DNA from: an uncultured Brachyspira sp.
Lineage (GTDB): Bacteria; Spirochaetota; Brachyspiria; Brachyspirales; Brachyspiraceae
DNA: 34,214 nucleotides
Assembly: GCF_910578695.1 (NCBI RefSeq)
Contig: NZ_CAJTQJ010000024.1
Coordinates: forward strand, 1 to 34,214
Reading direction: 5' to 3'
Below, piece after piece: positions 16,458 through 25,363 of the stretch (position 1 is the stretch's first letter; every line of letters begins with the position of its first letter). Under the pieces are notes generated by a model. The model was not told where the DNA came from and made no database searches. It saw only the letters and a program-made list of their open reading frames with translations. Made by a program: the position numbers and the translations under genes.

Positions 16458-17177
16458 TTATATATTAGTTTTTTTATTTATTGTTATACTAGCCATTTCT
16501 ATTTTTTCTAATGCTTTTTTAGCCGCATCAGTTTCTGCTTCTTTCTTACTTTTACCAATTCCGTCTGCAAAACTTTTATCATTTACATAAACTTCAGCCT
16601 TAAACATATCATTATATTCATAAGATTTATAAATAGGACTTGTTTTATGTTTTTTTTGTATAAGCTCCTGAAATATAGTTTTGTAATCTTTGTCAAAATT
16701 ATATATATCTAAATTCTTTAATTTTTTATTACAAGCTTTCATAACAAATTGATAAGCACTATCTATACCCGAATCTAAATATATAGCTCCTACTATAGCT
16801 TCAAATAAATCTTCAAGCATATTATCTCTATAGCGTCCTCCTGAAGCCTCCTCTCCATGCCCTAAAAGCAGAAAATCTCCAAGTTTAAGCTCCCTTGAAA
16901 TATCTGCTAAACTTTTCTGAGATACCAAAGAAGATTTTACTTTTGATAATAATCCCTCTTTGCTTGTATCGTATTTTTTAAATATATAATCTGAAATAAT
17001 AAGAGAGAGAACCGAATCGCCTAAAAATTCCAATCTCTGATTATATTTCATTTTCTTTTTGGATTCATTAGCATAAGTTCTATGAGTTAAAGCCTCTAAA
17101 AGATAATCTCTATTTCTAAACTCATATTTTATAGCTGTATGACAATTATTTAAAATTTCTTCTACACCATTATTCAT
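16458..17177 (-). CDS. rnc: Ribonuclease III
   Basis: Double-strand-specific endoribonuclease for rRNA and mRNA processing. The 239-residue protein shows the catalytic signature RLEFLGDSVLSLIISDYIF, EGLLSKVKSSLVSQ, LLGHGEEASGGRYRDNMLED followed by LFEAIVGAIYLDSG (second acidic cluster), and a C-terminal double-stranded-RNA-binding domain (about residues 160-230; DKSFADGIGKSKKEAETDAA). No strong Shine-Dalgarno is visible before the ATG. The intergenic region to rpe holds long perfect stems that could be RNase III substrates. Confidence 0.97.
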   Translation of the reverse strand: MNNGVEEILNNCHTAIKYEFRNRDYLLEALTHRTYANESKKKMKYNQRLEFLGDSVLSLIISDYIFKKYDTSKEGLLSKVKSSLVSQKSLADISRELKLGDFLLLGHGEEASGGRYRDNMLEDLFEAIVGAIYLDSGIDSAYQFVMKACNKKLKNLDIYNFDKDYKTIFQELIQKKHKTSPIYKSYEYNDMFKAEVYVNDKSFADGIGKSKKEAETDAAKKALEKIEMASITINKKTNI

Positions 17178-17296
17178 AACAATATTCTGCCTAAAAATAT
17201 AATAAAAAATAAATATTAATTTTTAAATAGATTGTATTTTTATCAAATATGATATAGAATGTTTAAAAAGACATAAAAAAGAATAAATAAAATTGC

Positions 17297-17324
17297 TTGA
17301 CTTATGCACATTATATATTATAAT
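17297..17324 (+). promoter_or_regulatory. Strong sigma-70 type promoter of cheW operon
   Basis: TTGACT (17297-17302), 16 base spacer, TATAAT (17319-17324), followed by AAAGGAG and the cheW ATG at 17351. It probably drives cheW and rbfA and perhaps the genes to rnhA. Confidence 0.65.
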
Positions 17325-17350
17325 TTATAGTACAATTTAAAGGAGTTAAC

Positions 17351-17830
17351 ATGAATAGTGCTATATCAAATCAAATACTTGTTTTTAATATAAATAATGA
17401 ATTGTATGGAATAGATATTCTTAAAGTTCAGGAAATATTAAATTTTATGCAGCCTTCTCCTATTCCTAATTGTCCTGATTATTTGAAAGGCATTATTAAT
17501 TTGAGAGGTACTATAATTCTTGTTATAGATTTAAGAGCAAGATTTCATTTTGATGAGCCTATGAATCCTGAAAACTGTGTAATTGTAGTTGTAGCAATAG
17601 GCGATAAAAAATATGGTTTAGTTGTTGACTCTGTATCTGATGTTCTTACTATTAATAATGAAAATATTCAAGAAGATATAGATATGCATGCTGGTATTGA
17701 CAGCAGATATATAATGGGCTTAGTAAAATCTAATGAACAGATGATAATTTTAGTAGATATAGATAAAGTATTTGTTCAAGATGAGCTTGATGATTTAACT
17801 AATGCTGTTAATAACTCTATAGTAAAGTAA
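17351..17830 (+). CDS. cheW: Chemotaxis coupling protein CheW
   Basis: CheW links methyl-accepting receptors to the CheA kinase. The 159-residue protein is a single CheW-like domain: ILVFNINNELYGIDILKVQEI at the start, then PNCPDYLKGIINLRGTIILV (the conserved NLRG loop), VIDLRARF, KYGLVVDSVSDVL and the C-terminal MGLVKSNEQMIILVDIDKVF. A strong promoter and an AAAGGAG ribosome binding site precede it. rbfA follows 12 bases later, giving an unusual mix of chemotaxis and RNA-maturation genes on one probable transcript. Confidence 0.96.
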   Translation: MNSAISNQILVFNINNELYGIDILKVQEILNFMQPSPIPNCPDYLKGIINLRGTIILVIDLRARFHFDEPMNPENCVIVVVAIGDKKYGLVVDSVSDVLTINNENIQEDIDMHAGIDSRYIMGLVKSNEQMIILVDIDKVFVQDELDDLTNAVNNSIVK

Positions 17831-17842
17831 TAAGATAATATT

Positions 17843-18199
<357 letters not shown>

Positions 18200-18231
18200 A
18201 ATTTTATAAATTAAATATTAAGGGCTTGTTA

Positions 18232-19236
18232 ATGGCTATTTATAATGATATTGATATAACAGTATCAAAAGAAAAAATATTAGAAAGATTATCAAAAGCA
18301 AATCATATCACTATTACAGGGCATAGAAATCCTGATTGCGATTGTATATGTTCAGGGCTTGCTTTATCTCTAATTATTAAAAATGTATTTAACAAGGATG
18401 CAGATGTAGTTAATACAGATAAAATGCAAAGAGATTTACAAAATGTACTTTTAATTGATAAAGTAATTTTTGAAGTAAATGAAGATACGCTGCCTAAAAA
18501 AGATGTTTTAGTTGTTCTTGATTCTGGAGATATAGATAGAATAGGCTGGATTTCAGATACATTAAATGAATATAATGATGTTATATTTATAGATCATCAT
18601 AAAGTGAGAAATATTAATGGTGTTACTATGTTTTATGATGATACTAGTGCAGGGGCTACCTGCGAAATAATATTTGATATATTTCAAGAGTATATAGAAA
18701 AATTTGATTCTAATATAGCTACATTGCTTTACTGCGGTATTTGTACTGATACAGGAAGTTTTATATTCAGTAATACAACGAATAGAACTTTGCTTTACGG
18801 TTCAAAACTTATGGGTATAGGAATAATACAGGAAAATTTGGGAAATGTAGTTAGAAAGAGATATACTAAAAATGATGTTTCTGCTTTAATAGAAATATAT
18901 AAAAGAATGGTAATAGATGATAATAAAAAAATAGGCTATTTATGTTTGGAAGAAACTATTTTAGGCATTAATATGAAAGAGCTTGCTGTTAGTGCTTCTG
19001 ATACTCTTATACAGATGGATGATGTTTTAATTGGATTTATTATTCATGAGGGAGATGAGAATTTTAGAGTTAGTATAAGAAGCAGATGCTCCAAAAATAT
19101 TAGGGAAGTTGCTGAGAGTTTCGGAGGCGGAGGGCATCCTAAAGCATCAGGTTTTTCTGTGTCAAAAAATGATTATTCTAAAGAAGAATTAATTTCACAA
19201 ATAAATGATAAATTAACTTCTTTATTAGCTTCATAA
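18232..19236 (+). CDS. DHH/DHHA1 phosphoesterase, NrnA-like
   Basis: Bifunctional oligoribonuclease/pAp phosphatase-like enzyme that would degrade nano-RNAs or pAp. The 334-residue protein contains an N-terminal metal site ITGHRNPDCDCICSGLAL, VVLDSGDIDRIG, the DHH motif FIDHHKV, CGICTDTGSFIFSNTTNRTL, and a C-terminal DHHA1 domain with GGGGHPKASGF. The usual PDGDxxGS loop reads PDCDCICS, retaining the acidic residues but replacing Gly with Cys. The start is the ATG at 18232 with AAGGG upstream; an in-frame TTG lies two codons earlier. rnhA begins three bases after the stop. Confidence 0.92.
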   Translation: MAIYNDIDITVSKEKILERLSKANHITITGHRNPDCDCICSGLALSLIIKNVFNKDADVVNTDKMQRDLQNVLLIDKVIFEVNEDTLPKKDVLVVLDSGDIDRIGWISDTLNEYNDVIFIDHHKVRNINGVTMFYDDTSAGATCEIIFDIFQEYIEKFDSNIATLLYCGICTDTGSFIFSNTTNRTLLYGSKLMGIGIIQENLGNVVRKRYTKNDVSALIEIYKRMVIDDNKKIGYLCLEETILGINMKELAVSASDTLIQMDDVLIGFIIHEGDENFRVSIRSRCSKNIREVAESFGGGGHPKASGFSVSKNDYSKEELISQINDKLTSLLAS

Positions 19237-19239
19237 TTT

Positions 19240-19731
19240 ATGATAAAAGATGATATTATAATATATACAGACGGCGGATGCAGAGGTAATCCGGGACTTG
19301 GGGCTTGGGCTGCAATACTTATAAGCGAAAGGCATAATCTTCGTCTTGAAATAGGCGAAAGTGAAAATAATACCACAAATAATAAAATGGAAATGAAAGC
19401 TGCTGTTAAGGCACTTGAAAGATTAAAGCATTCGCATAATATTAAATTATACAGCGACAGTGCTTATTTGGTTAACGGTATGACTAAATGGATATATTCT
19501 TGGCAGAAAAATAATTGGATAAAAAGCGATAAAAAGCCTGTTGAAAATAAAGAATATTGGCTGAGGCTGATAGAACTTTCTAAAAAACATAATATCGATT
19601 TTATAAAGGTAAAAGGTCATTCCAGCAATAAAGAAAATAACCGTGCTGATGAAATAGTTAATATTTTAATGGATAAGCATATTAAAAACGGAGAAGTTTC
19701 ATCTTTTAATAAAAAGACTGAATACTGCTGA
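19240..19731 (+). CDS. rnhA: Ribonuclease HI
   Basis: Cleaves the RNA strand of RNA-DNA hybrids. The 163-residue protein has IYTDGGCRGNPGLGAWA (catalytic Asp near residue 11), NTTNNKMEMKAAVKALE (Glu), KLYSDSAYLVNGM (Asp), the basic handle WQKNNWIKSDKKPVENKEYW, and KVKGHSSNKENNRADEI (His and last Asp), so all four catalytic acids are present. It follows the nrnA-like gene by three bases with no clear Shine-Dalgarno of its own, suggesting translational coupling. Confidence 0.97.
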   Translation: MIKDDIIIYTDGGCRGNPGLGAWAAILISERHNLRLEIGESENNTTNNKMEMKAAVKALERLKHSHNIKLYSDSAYLVNGMTKWIYSWQKNNWIKSDKKPVENKEYWLRLIELSKKHNIDFIKVKGHSSNKENNRADEIVNILMDKHIKNGEVSSFNKKTEYC

Positions 19732-19877
19732 TATTTAGTTTTATTAATTCTAAATTTAAAAAAATAATAAATGTTTTATATTAACAATATAGCAATAAAA
19801 AAATTATAATTAAAAATTGAATATAAAATAATAATAAAATAGGTTGGAGTATGAATTAAAGTTTTAAAATTTATTTA

Positions 19878-19910
19878 CATACTACATACTACATACTACA
19901 TACTACATAC
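19878..19910. repeat. Heptanucleotide tandem repeat (CATACTA)x4.7
   Basis: Four full CATACTA copies and CATAC follow one another without error. It lies about 180 bases upstream of the -35 element of the permease operon. Confidence 0.95.
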
Positions 19911-20090
19911 ACCGCCCTTTATTTTTCAAGGCTTAATTTTAAAATTTTAGCTTTAATAATATTGACTGCAAAATTTCAATACCCCCAAGTTTTTATTAGG
20001 CTTAAAATTTATTTAACAGACGATTAATTAAAAAATAATTTTAGTTCGCTTTATTAAAATATTAACATAATTAAATTAACATAATAATAC

Positions 20091-20118
20091 TTTACAATTT
20101 TTATTCTTTTTGTATAAT
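20091..20118 (+). promoter_or_regulatory. Promoter of the ABC permease pair
   Basis: TTTACA (20091-20096), 16 base spacer, TATAAT (20113-20118), then GAAAGGA and the ATG at 20138. The -10 is only 19 bases from the ATG, so the leader is very short. Confidence 0.55.
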
Positions 20119-20137
20119 ATTTTGAAAGGATTATATT

Positions 20138-21178
20138 ATGTTTACTTATTTTGTTATTAAAAGAATTCTTAAAGGCATAATTATGTTTATGATACTTATG
20201 CTTATGTCATCTGCTATATTTAATACAGTTAGTGAAAAAACCTTAAAGGCACAGATTGAAGAAAATATCAATGCAGAAGTAAGAGGCTTAAGCAATATGC
20301 GTACAGAAGATATTGAAAATTTTATAAAAGAGAGAAGAGATTATTATTATGATGTATATTGGCTTAATAGAAGTGCAGGAGAGAGAATATTTATACGTGC
20401 TGTTAATACAATAACTTTTCAGTTTGGAAAATCATCTATTATGATGGATTCAAACGGCAATAGGGAAGTTATAAAAATAATAGGCGAGGCACTTCCGCGT
20501 TCTATGATACTTTTTACAACCGCATCAATTATACAAATTATAATAGGATTAATAATAGGACTTATAAAGGCTAAAAAAGCAGGCGGATTATTCGACAAAA
20601 CTACAAGTATTATAACTATGATTGTATACGGAATGCCTGCTTGGTGGCTTTCTATGATTCTTATAATGATATTTGTTTATAAGTTTAATATATTTCCTTC
20701 TGGGGGAGTTCATTCAATACCCATACCTTCTGGAATAATGTATTATTTAGATATTTTATGGCATATGGCTCTGCCTCTTCTGACATTAACATTAATAGGT
20801 TTTTGGGGGCTTTCATTTGTTGTAAGAAATATAGTATTATCTGCATTGCAGGAAGATTATATAATGGCTGCACGTGCAAGAGGAATATCAGAAAAATCTG
20901 TACTATTAGGGCATACATTAAGAAGCTCAGCCCCTCCTATAGTTACAATAACTTTATTAGGACTTTTGGGTTCTATTGCAGGCTCTATCATATTTGAAGG
21001 TATATTTTCATGGCCAGGGCTCGGCAATCTTTATTGGATATCGGTTCAGCAGAATGATATACCTGTACTTATGGGAAATTTGGCTATAACTACTGCACTT
21101 TATCAATTTGGCTTGGCAGTTCTTGATATATCTTACGGATTTTTAGACCCTAGAATAAAAGCAGGAGGCAGGCTCTAA
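20138..21178 (+). CDS. ABC transporter permease, DppB/OppB/YejB type
   Basis: Inner-membrane permease subunit of a peptide-type ABC importer, 346 residues. It has a first transmembrane segment (about 9-28), an external loop (to ~105), then five transmembrane segments. The binding-protein-dependent permease EAA signature appears as DYIMAARARGISEKSVLLGH (which docks to the ATPase), followed by GSIIFEGIFSWPGLGNLYW and the C-terminal DISYGFLDPRIK, all typical of the DppB/OppB family. Its stop and the start of the next permease overlap by one base (TAATG). Substrate not determinable; YejB-like peptide permeases are the closest style. Confidence 0.9.
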   Translation: MFTYFVIKRILKGIIMFMILMLMSSAIFNTVSEKTLKAQIEENINAEVRGLSNMRTEDIENFIKERRDYYYDVYWLNRSAGERIFIRAVNTITFQFGKSSIMMDSNGNREVIKIIGEALPRSMILFTTASIIQIIIGLIIGLIKAKKAGGLFDKTTSIITMIVYGMPAWWLSMILIMIFVYKFNIFPSGGVHSIPIPSGIMYYLDILWHMALPLLTLTLIGFWGLSFVVRNIVLSALQEDYIMAARARGISEKSVLLGHTLRSSAPPIVTITLLGLLGSIAGSIIFEGIFSWPGLGNLYWISVQQNDIPVLMGNLAITTALYQFGLAVLDISYGFLDPRIKAGGRL

Positions 21179-22584
21179 TGCAAAATAATAATATTAATAA
21201 AAAACTTGCTCCATTAATAGAATTTTTTAATGAGTTTAAAAAAGATAAAACAGGCGTCATAGGCTTATGCATACTAATTTTAGCTATTTTTGTATCATTG
21301 CTTGAGCCTTTTCTTTTAACTTATAAAGAAGCTCCTAAAAGATGGAGGGATATAACATATTGGCAGGATAATCCAGCATCAGCATCGCCTAAATGGATTA
21401 ACTTTTTTAAGAAAGAGAAATCTGCTGTTACAACGGAGTTTAAACCTATAAGCATTGAAACTAATTATATAGATAATCAAGTACATTATAAAGCTTTATT
21501 TGAATATGATTATAAATTCGATAAATCTCCTTCAGACTTAATTTTTCATGCTGATGTTAATAGTTCTGCAGCTTTAGTATGGAATGTTATAAGACCTGAT
21601 AAAGAAATTATTACTCTTTCTGATAGTTTACATAATATAAAAGGAGATTTAAGAATATCTGCATTCAATGATTCAAAAAATAGAATATTCAGATTCTACA
21701 GAGAATCAGTACCAAGAATACTTGCAAGGCAAATCGATACTCTTACAACAAATCCTATGAAAATACTTTTTAATATAAAAAAAGATGATATGGCTAAAAA
21801 CTTTAAAGCATTGAAAGGAGTTTACAGATTTGAAGTAATAGGAAAATTTTCAGATGAAGATTCAATTTTTGAAAATCCTTATATGGTTTTGGTAGGCTCT
21901 ATGTCAGGCATAATGGGTACTGATAATATGAAACGCGATATATTTTCAGGTCTTATTTCAGGGCTTAAATGGGCATTATTTATAGGCATAGCAACTAGCT
22001 TTATATCGGTTATAATAGGTGTAATGTATGGAATAGTATCTGCATATTTCGGAGGATTTATTGATAATATAATGCAGTTTCTTTATCAAATATTCATAGG
22101 CATACCTGTACTTCCCGTTATGATAGTTATGAGTGCAGTATTCAAGCCTAGTATATGGACTATGATTACAATGATGATATTTTTTTCTTGGACTGGTTCA
22201 GTTATGACGGTTCGTTCTATGGCTATGCAGCTTAAAGAAGAAACTTATATTGAGGCGGCAAGAACAATAGGAGCAGGGCATTTTAGAATAATATTCAATC
22301 ATTTAGCACCTTTGCTTCTGCCTTTTTCATTTGCATCTATGGCTTTGGCTGTACCTTCTGCTATAGTTTATGAATCTTCTTTATCATTGTTAGGACTTGG
22401 AGATGCTTCAATAGTTACTTGGGGACAGATTCTCCATGATGCTATGAAAGGCTCAGCCGTACTTTCGGGACTTTGGTGGTGGATAATACCTCCCGGAATT
22501 TTAATTGCCGTTTTGGGTATGTCATTTGCATTTTTGGGATTTGCTTTAGATAAAATACTTCATCCTAAACTTAAAAACAGATAA
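21178..22584 (+). CDS. ABC transporter permease, DppC/OppC/YejE type, with large extracytoplasmic insert
   Basis: Partner permease of 468 residues, clearly longer than the usual ~300. After transmembrane segment 1 (about 27-48) comes an insert of ~190 residues, probably periplasmic, with no name I recognise. The conserved block then resumes with GTDNMKRDIFSGLISGLKWA, five transmembrane segments, the EAA motif as ETYIEAARTIGAGHFRIIFN and SLSLLGLGDASIVTWGQIL. Similar but different inserts occur in YejE-like permeases. No ATP-binding or solute-binding gene is adjacent, so these must be encoded elsewhere. A bidirectional terminator follows. Confidence 0.9.
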   Translation: MQNNNINKKLAPLIEFFNEFKKDKTGVIGLCILILAIFVSLLEPFLLTYKEAPKRWRDITYWQDNPASASPKWINFFKKEKSAVTTEFKPISIETNYIDNQVHYKALFEYDYKFDKSPSDLIFHADVNSSAALVWNVIRPDKEIITLSDSLHNIKGDLRISAFNDSKNRIFRFYRESVPRILARQIDTLTTNPMKILFNIKKDDMAKNFKALKGVYRFEVIGKFSDEDSIFENPYMVLVGSMSGIMGTDNMKRDIFSGLISGLKWALFIGIATSFISVIIGVMYGIVSAYFGGFIDNIMQFLYQIFIGIPVLPVMIVMSAVFKPSIWTMITMMIFFSWTGSVMTVRSMAMQLKEETYIEAARTIGAGHFRIIFNHLAPLLLPFSFASMALAVPSAIVYESSLSLLGLGDASIVTWGQILHDAMKGSAVLSGLWWWIIPPGILIAVLGMSFAFLGFALDKILHPKLKNR

Positions 22585-22599
22585 TTATATAATATACAA

Positions 22600-22634
22600 A
22601 ATATAGGAATATATTTTTTATATACTCCTATATT
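22600..22634. terminator. Bidirectional Rho-independent terminator
   Basis: AATATAGGAATATA (22600-22613) pairs with TATACTCCTATATT (22621-22634) with one mismatch around a T-rich loop. A/T-rich tracts lie on both sides, between the convergent permease and quinone-reductase genes. Confidence 0.75.
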
Positions 22635-22644
22635 TTTTTATTTT

Positions 22645-23136
22645 TTATTTAAAACATTTACTATATTCATTTAAATCTATATTGTCTTCTTTAGCACCAT
22701 AAAAACATAATGTATCTTCTGTTTTTAATCCAAAATGCTTAAAACTTGATGTTATATGAGAAAGCAATGCATTCATATCAAATTCTAAAGAATCATAATG
22801 AGATTTGTCGCCGCCTGCAGTTGTAATTATTTTAAAAGTTTTACCTTCTAAGAATTTATTATCATTTTTATGAAGCAAATCGCTTAAAACTGTATCTTCC
22901 CACTCTTTTAAAAGACTAGGCATACTGTACCAAAATAACGGAAATTGGAAAATTATTTTATCTGCTTCTCTTAATAAATCTATTTCACTTTTTACATTAT
23001 CTATTTTTCTTTCTTTATAAATATCATTTAGATTATGAATAGTTACATTATCAAAATCTTTTATCGATTCTAATAATTTACGATTAACTTTAGAATCTCC
23101 CCAATAGCTATGTGCAAAAATTAATAATATCTTCAT
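22645..23136 (-). CDS. NAD(P)H-dependent flavin oxidoreductase, KefF/MdaB-like
   Basis: A 163-residue cytosolic flavodoxin-fold enzyme of the Flavodoxin_2 family (NAD(P)H:quinone oxidoreductases and KefF ancillary proteins). The start MKILLIFAHSYWGDSKVNRK is the FMN phosphate-binding strand-loop; FQFPLFWYSMPSLLKEWEDT is the family hallmark, and IITTAGGDKSHYDSLEFD the third flavin loop. It would reduce quinones or other electrophiles with two electrons. Of two near ATGs, 23136 has GGAG 8 bases upstream and is chosen over 23142. It is the last gene of the minus-strand redox cluster and the only soluble member without an export signal, apart from MerR. Confidence 0.85.
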   Translation of the reverse strand: MKILLIFAHSYWGDSKVNRKLLESIKDFDNVTIHNLNDIYKERKIDNVKSEIDLLREADKIIFQFPLFWYSMPSLLKEWEDTVLSDLLHKNDNKFLEGKTFKIITTAGGDKSHYDSLEFDMNALLSHITSSFKHFGLKTEDTLCFYGAKEDNIDLNEYSKCFK

Positions 23137-23200
23137 TATCATATCTCCTTTATATAAGAATATTTTTATTATATCATATTATTCATAATGTTCAAATATT

Positions 23201-23860
23201 TTATTTTTTTAATTTTTTATAAAGTTCATTTGTATAGTATGATAAGAATATAAATAATCCCATTATAGCTATATAATCCATAAAGAAAAATATTACAGGC
23301 TCTTCATAATTAAAGAATGCAAACTCTATAAGCAGAAACATTTTATTATATAAGCCTCTTTTTATAAATGAAATAATTCCGTAAAGGGCTATTAATAAAG
23401 ATATTACTATAGAGATTGCTTTGTTTATATTTATAAATTTTTTGCTCATATTGATAAATATACCCCAATGCATTCCTAAATGTGCCGACATAAATATAAA
23501 TCCCCAAGAGCTGGAAATCATATGCAAGCGTCTTGTGAACATTGTGCTATTATGAATATTAAGAAATCCTAAAACTCTTTGAGAAAATAGTATTCCGCTT
23601 ATCATAAGTCCTGCCATACATAAAAAAAGCATAGTATTGATAAATGTATTTAAAATTCTGCTGAAATTATATTTTCCTTTAAGCAGATTTTTATACCAAT
23701 TAAAATTTAGTATATGATGAAGTATGAAAAATATAAAAAGTGAGAAACCCAAATATTCATGTATAGCATCGCCTGTGAAATGATATGCCGTTAAAATGAA
23801 AAAAAGAATAGTCATTATTATATCTGTAAGTATTTTTATTATTTTTATTGCTTTTTTCAT
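23201..23860 (-). CDS. DUF4405-type cytochrome b-like membrane protein
   Basis: Membrane protein of 219 residues with about six hydrophobic segments. Paired His residues lie in transmembrane segments: AYHFTGDAIHEYLGF, FFILHHILNFNWYKN and SSSWGFIFMSAHLGMHWGIF, the pattern of DUF4405 proteins and of di-heme b-type cytochromes. Heme binding is inferred, not shown. It lies between an exported flavodoxin and a cytosolic quinone-reductase-like flavoprotein, so it could carry electrons across the inner membrane to periplasmic flavodoxins. A 54-base gap separates it from the flavodoxin gene upstream. Confidence 0.75.
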   Translation of the reverse strand: MKKAIKIIKILTDIIMTILFFILTAYHFTGDAIHEYLGFSLFIFFILHHILNFNWYKNLLKGKYNFSRILNTFINTMLFLCMAGLMISGILFSQRVLGFLNIHNSTMFTRRLHMISSSWGFIFMSAHLGMHWGIFINMSKKFININKAISIVISLLIALYGIISFIKRGLYNKMFLLIEFAFFNYEEPVIFFFMDYIAIMGLFIFLSYYTNELYKKLKK

Positions 23861-23914
23861 AAAAATATAATTTTTCTCCTTAAATTATAATTATAATAAT
23901 TTAATAATTATTTT

Positions 23915-24604
23915 TTAATATTCCAATTTTCTAATCCAATTTAAAATTTTATTTTTTGAATTTTTTACTTCTGGTCTGTATACTCCGACAGCATCTAATA
24001 CTTTACAGTCATTTGGAAGCAAATTTTTTAAATCTATTATCGTTCCTGCCATTCCTCCAGTGCCGTGAGTACAAAATGGTATTATAGTTTTTCCAGATAA
24101 GTTATGATTTTCAATAAATGTAAAAACAGCCATAGGGCAGGTATACCACCAATTTGGAAAACCTAAAAATATAATGTCATAATCATTTATATTATTAACT
24201 TTATCGGTAAGTGCCGGTCTTTCATTATTATCTCTCTCTATTCTCGCCTGATTTAAACATTCATCATAATCGCTTGAATATTTATTTTGTGTTTTTATGC
24301 TAAATAAATCTCCTCCCGTTTCTTCTTTTATCCAGCCTGCAATCAATTCTGTATTACCAGGAGAAAGTACGCTTGCAGAAGTTTCAGCATCTATAGATGA
24401 AGGATTTTCTACTACTGTATTATCTGCCCATGTGAAGTATGCTATTAATATTTTTGAATTATTTTGAGTATGATTAATATTTATATAATCTGCATTTTCT
24501 GTGATTTGTGAATTATAATTATATTCTAGTTTCTTTTGTGAAGAATTTTCATTTTTGCATGATATTGATAAAAGTAAAAATAATAATAATATTAAATTTT
24601 TCAT
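23915..24604 (-). CDS. Flavodoxin-like lipoprotein
   Basis: The 229-residue protein begins with a lipoprotein signal (MKNLILLLFLLLSISCKN, lipobox SIS-C at residue 16). A ~30 residue Asn-rich linker follows, then a flavodoxin domain: ILIAYFTWADNTVV, a loop ending SPGNTELIAGWI, FLGFPNWWYTCPMAVFTFIE, and TIIPFCTHGTGGMAGTI. These match the FMN-binding strand, 'P.WW..PMA' loop and CTHGGGG loop of the Flavodoxin_4 group. It would be membrane-anchored on the periplasmic side, unlike ordinary cytosolic flavodoxins. Third flavodoxin of the run in transcription order after 28665 and 26106 and 24695, i.e. the last. Confidence 0.88.
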   Translation of the reverse strand: MKNLILLLFLLLSISCKNENSSQKKLEYNYNSQITENADYININHTQNNSKILIAYFTWADNTVVENPSSIDAETSASVLSPGNTELIAGWIKEETGGDLFSIKTQNKYSSDYDECLNQARIERDNNERPALTDKVNNINDYDIIFLGFPNWWYTCPMAVFTFIENHNLSGKTIIPFCTHGTGGMAGTIIDLKNLLPNDCKVLDAVGVYRPEVKNSKNKILNWIRKLEY

Positions 24605-24632
24605 AAAAAATATCCTTTATTAATTTATTATA

Positions 24633-24654
24633 GCCGCCTATTTTAATAAGCGGC
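24633..24654. other. GC-rich hairpin in the flavodoxin-flavodoxin gap
   Basis: GCCGCCTATT (24633-24642) pairs with AATAAGCGGC (24645-24654) with one mismatch, between two co-directional flavodoxin genes. No T-tract follows on the transcribed (minus) strand, so a processing or stabilising hairpin is likelier than a terminator. Confidence 0.6.
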
Positions 24655-24694
24655 AAAAAATTTTTATTAACTATAATTATGTATTATTTGAATT

Positions 24695-25315
24695 TTAATG
24701 ATTTTTTAAATTTAATTTTTTAATCCAATCTATTATTTGATTATTTTTAGACTGTATATTTGATGATTCTAATGCTATGCCGTTTAATATATCAGCATTG
24801 CTTATCATATTTCTAATAGTGGAATATGATCTTCCAATACCATAGCCGTTATGAGTACAGAAAAGAATTATATTTTTTCCAGATAAATTATAATCTCTTA
24901 TAAATGAACGAACTGCCATAGGCACATCATTAGCCCATACAGGATAGCCTATAAAAACAGTATCATATTTTTTTATATCTATATTTAAAGGCTTTATTTT
25001 TGGGAAATAATTTTTATTCATTTCATCATGATTTTTATTTCTAAGCTCATTAAAATTTTCAGGATATTTATCAACTGTCTCAATTAATTTTATATCCGCA
25101 TTTAACTCATTTTTTATTACATTAGCAGCATATTCTGTAATTCCAATTCTATTATTATTTGCTACAATGCTTGCAGCTGTAGAAGCATCTATATTATTTT
25201 TAAATTGTGTGTTTCCTACTCTTGAAAAATAAACAACTAATATTGATGAGCTTTGAGCGTTTATGATACAAGCAAATATTAAATAAAAAAGAAAGATACT
25301 AAATATTTTTTTCAT
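24695..25315 (-). CDS. Exported flavodoxin-like protein
   Basis: A 206-residue protein with a Sec signal peptide (MKKIFSIFLFYLIFACIINA, probable cleavage before QSSS). The domain starts ILVVYFSRVGNTQF, has the loop RIGITEYAANVI, then FIGYPVWANDVPMAVRSFIR and NIILFCTHNGYGIGRS. This is the same Flavodoxin_4 type as its neighbours, with NGYGIG where paralogues have GGGGMG. Predicted to be free in the periplasm. AGTAT-spaced CGGAG ribosome binding site upstream. Non-covalent FMN loading outside the cytoplasm is not explained by known flavodoxin biology. Confidence 0.86.
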   Translation of the reverse strand: MKKIFSIFLFYLIFACIINAQSSSILVVYFSRVGNTQFKNNIDASTAASIVANNNRIGITEYAANVIKNELNADIKLIETVDKYPENFNELRNKNHDEMNKNYFPKIKPLNIDIKKYDTVFIGYPVWANDVPMAVRSFIRDYNLSGKNIILFCTHNGYGIGRSYSTIRNMISNADILNGIALESSNIQSKNNQIIDWIKKLNLKNH

Positions 25316-25363
25316 ATATACTCCGTTTTTGTATGATTAATTTTTTATTTATATTTTTATTTA

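Larger units (their letters stand above)
19732..20137. other. 406-base intergenic region without a gene
   Basis: No ORF is credible here. The region holds a 7 bp tandem repeat (19878-19910), a related pair of AT-rich blocks (AATTAAAGTTTTAAAATTTA and, roughly inverted, TTTTAAAATTTTAGCTTTAA), and a short stretch (20005-20044) that resembles a degenerate unit of the array at 1054-1448 (AAATTTATTTAACAGA followed by ATAATTTTAG). A promoter for the permease genes lies at its right end. Confidence 0.6.

Noticed and set aside
24633..24654. Rho-independent terminator between two flavodoxin genes
   Set aside because: On the transcribed minus strand the hairpin is not followed by a T-tract; the T-run precedes it.
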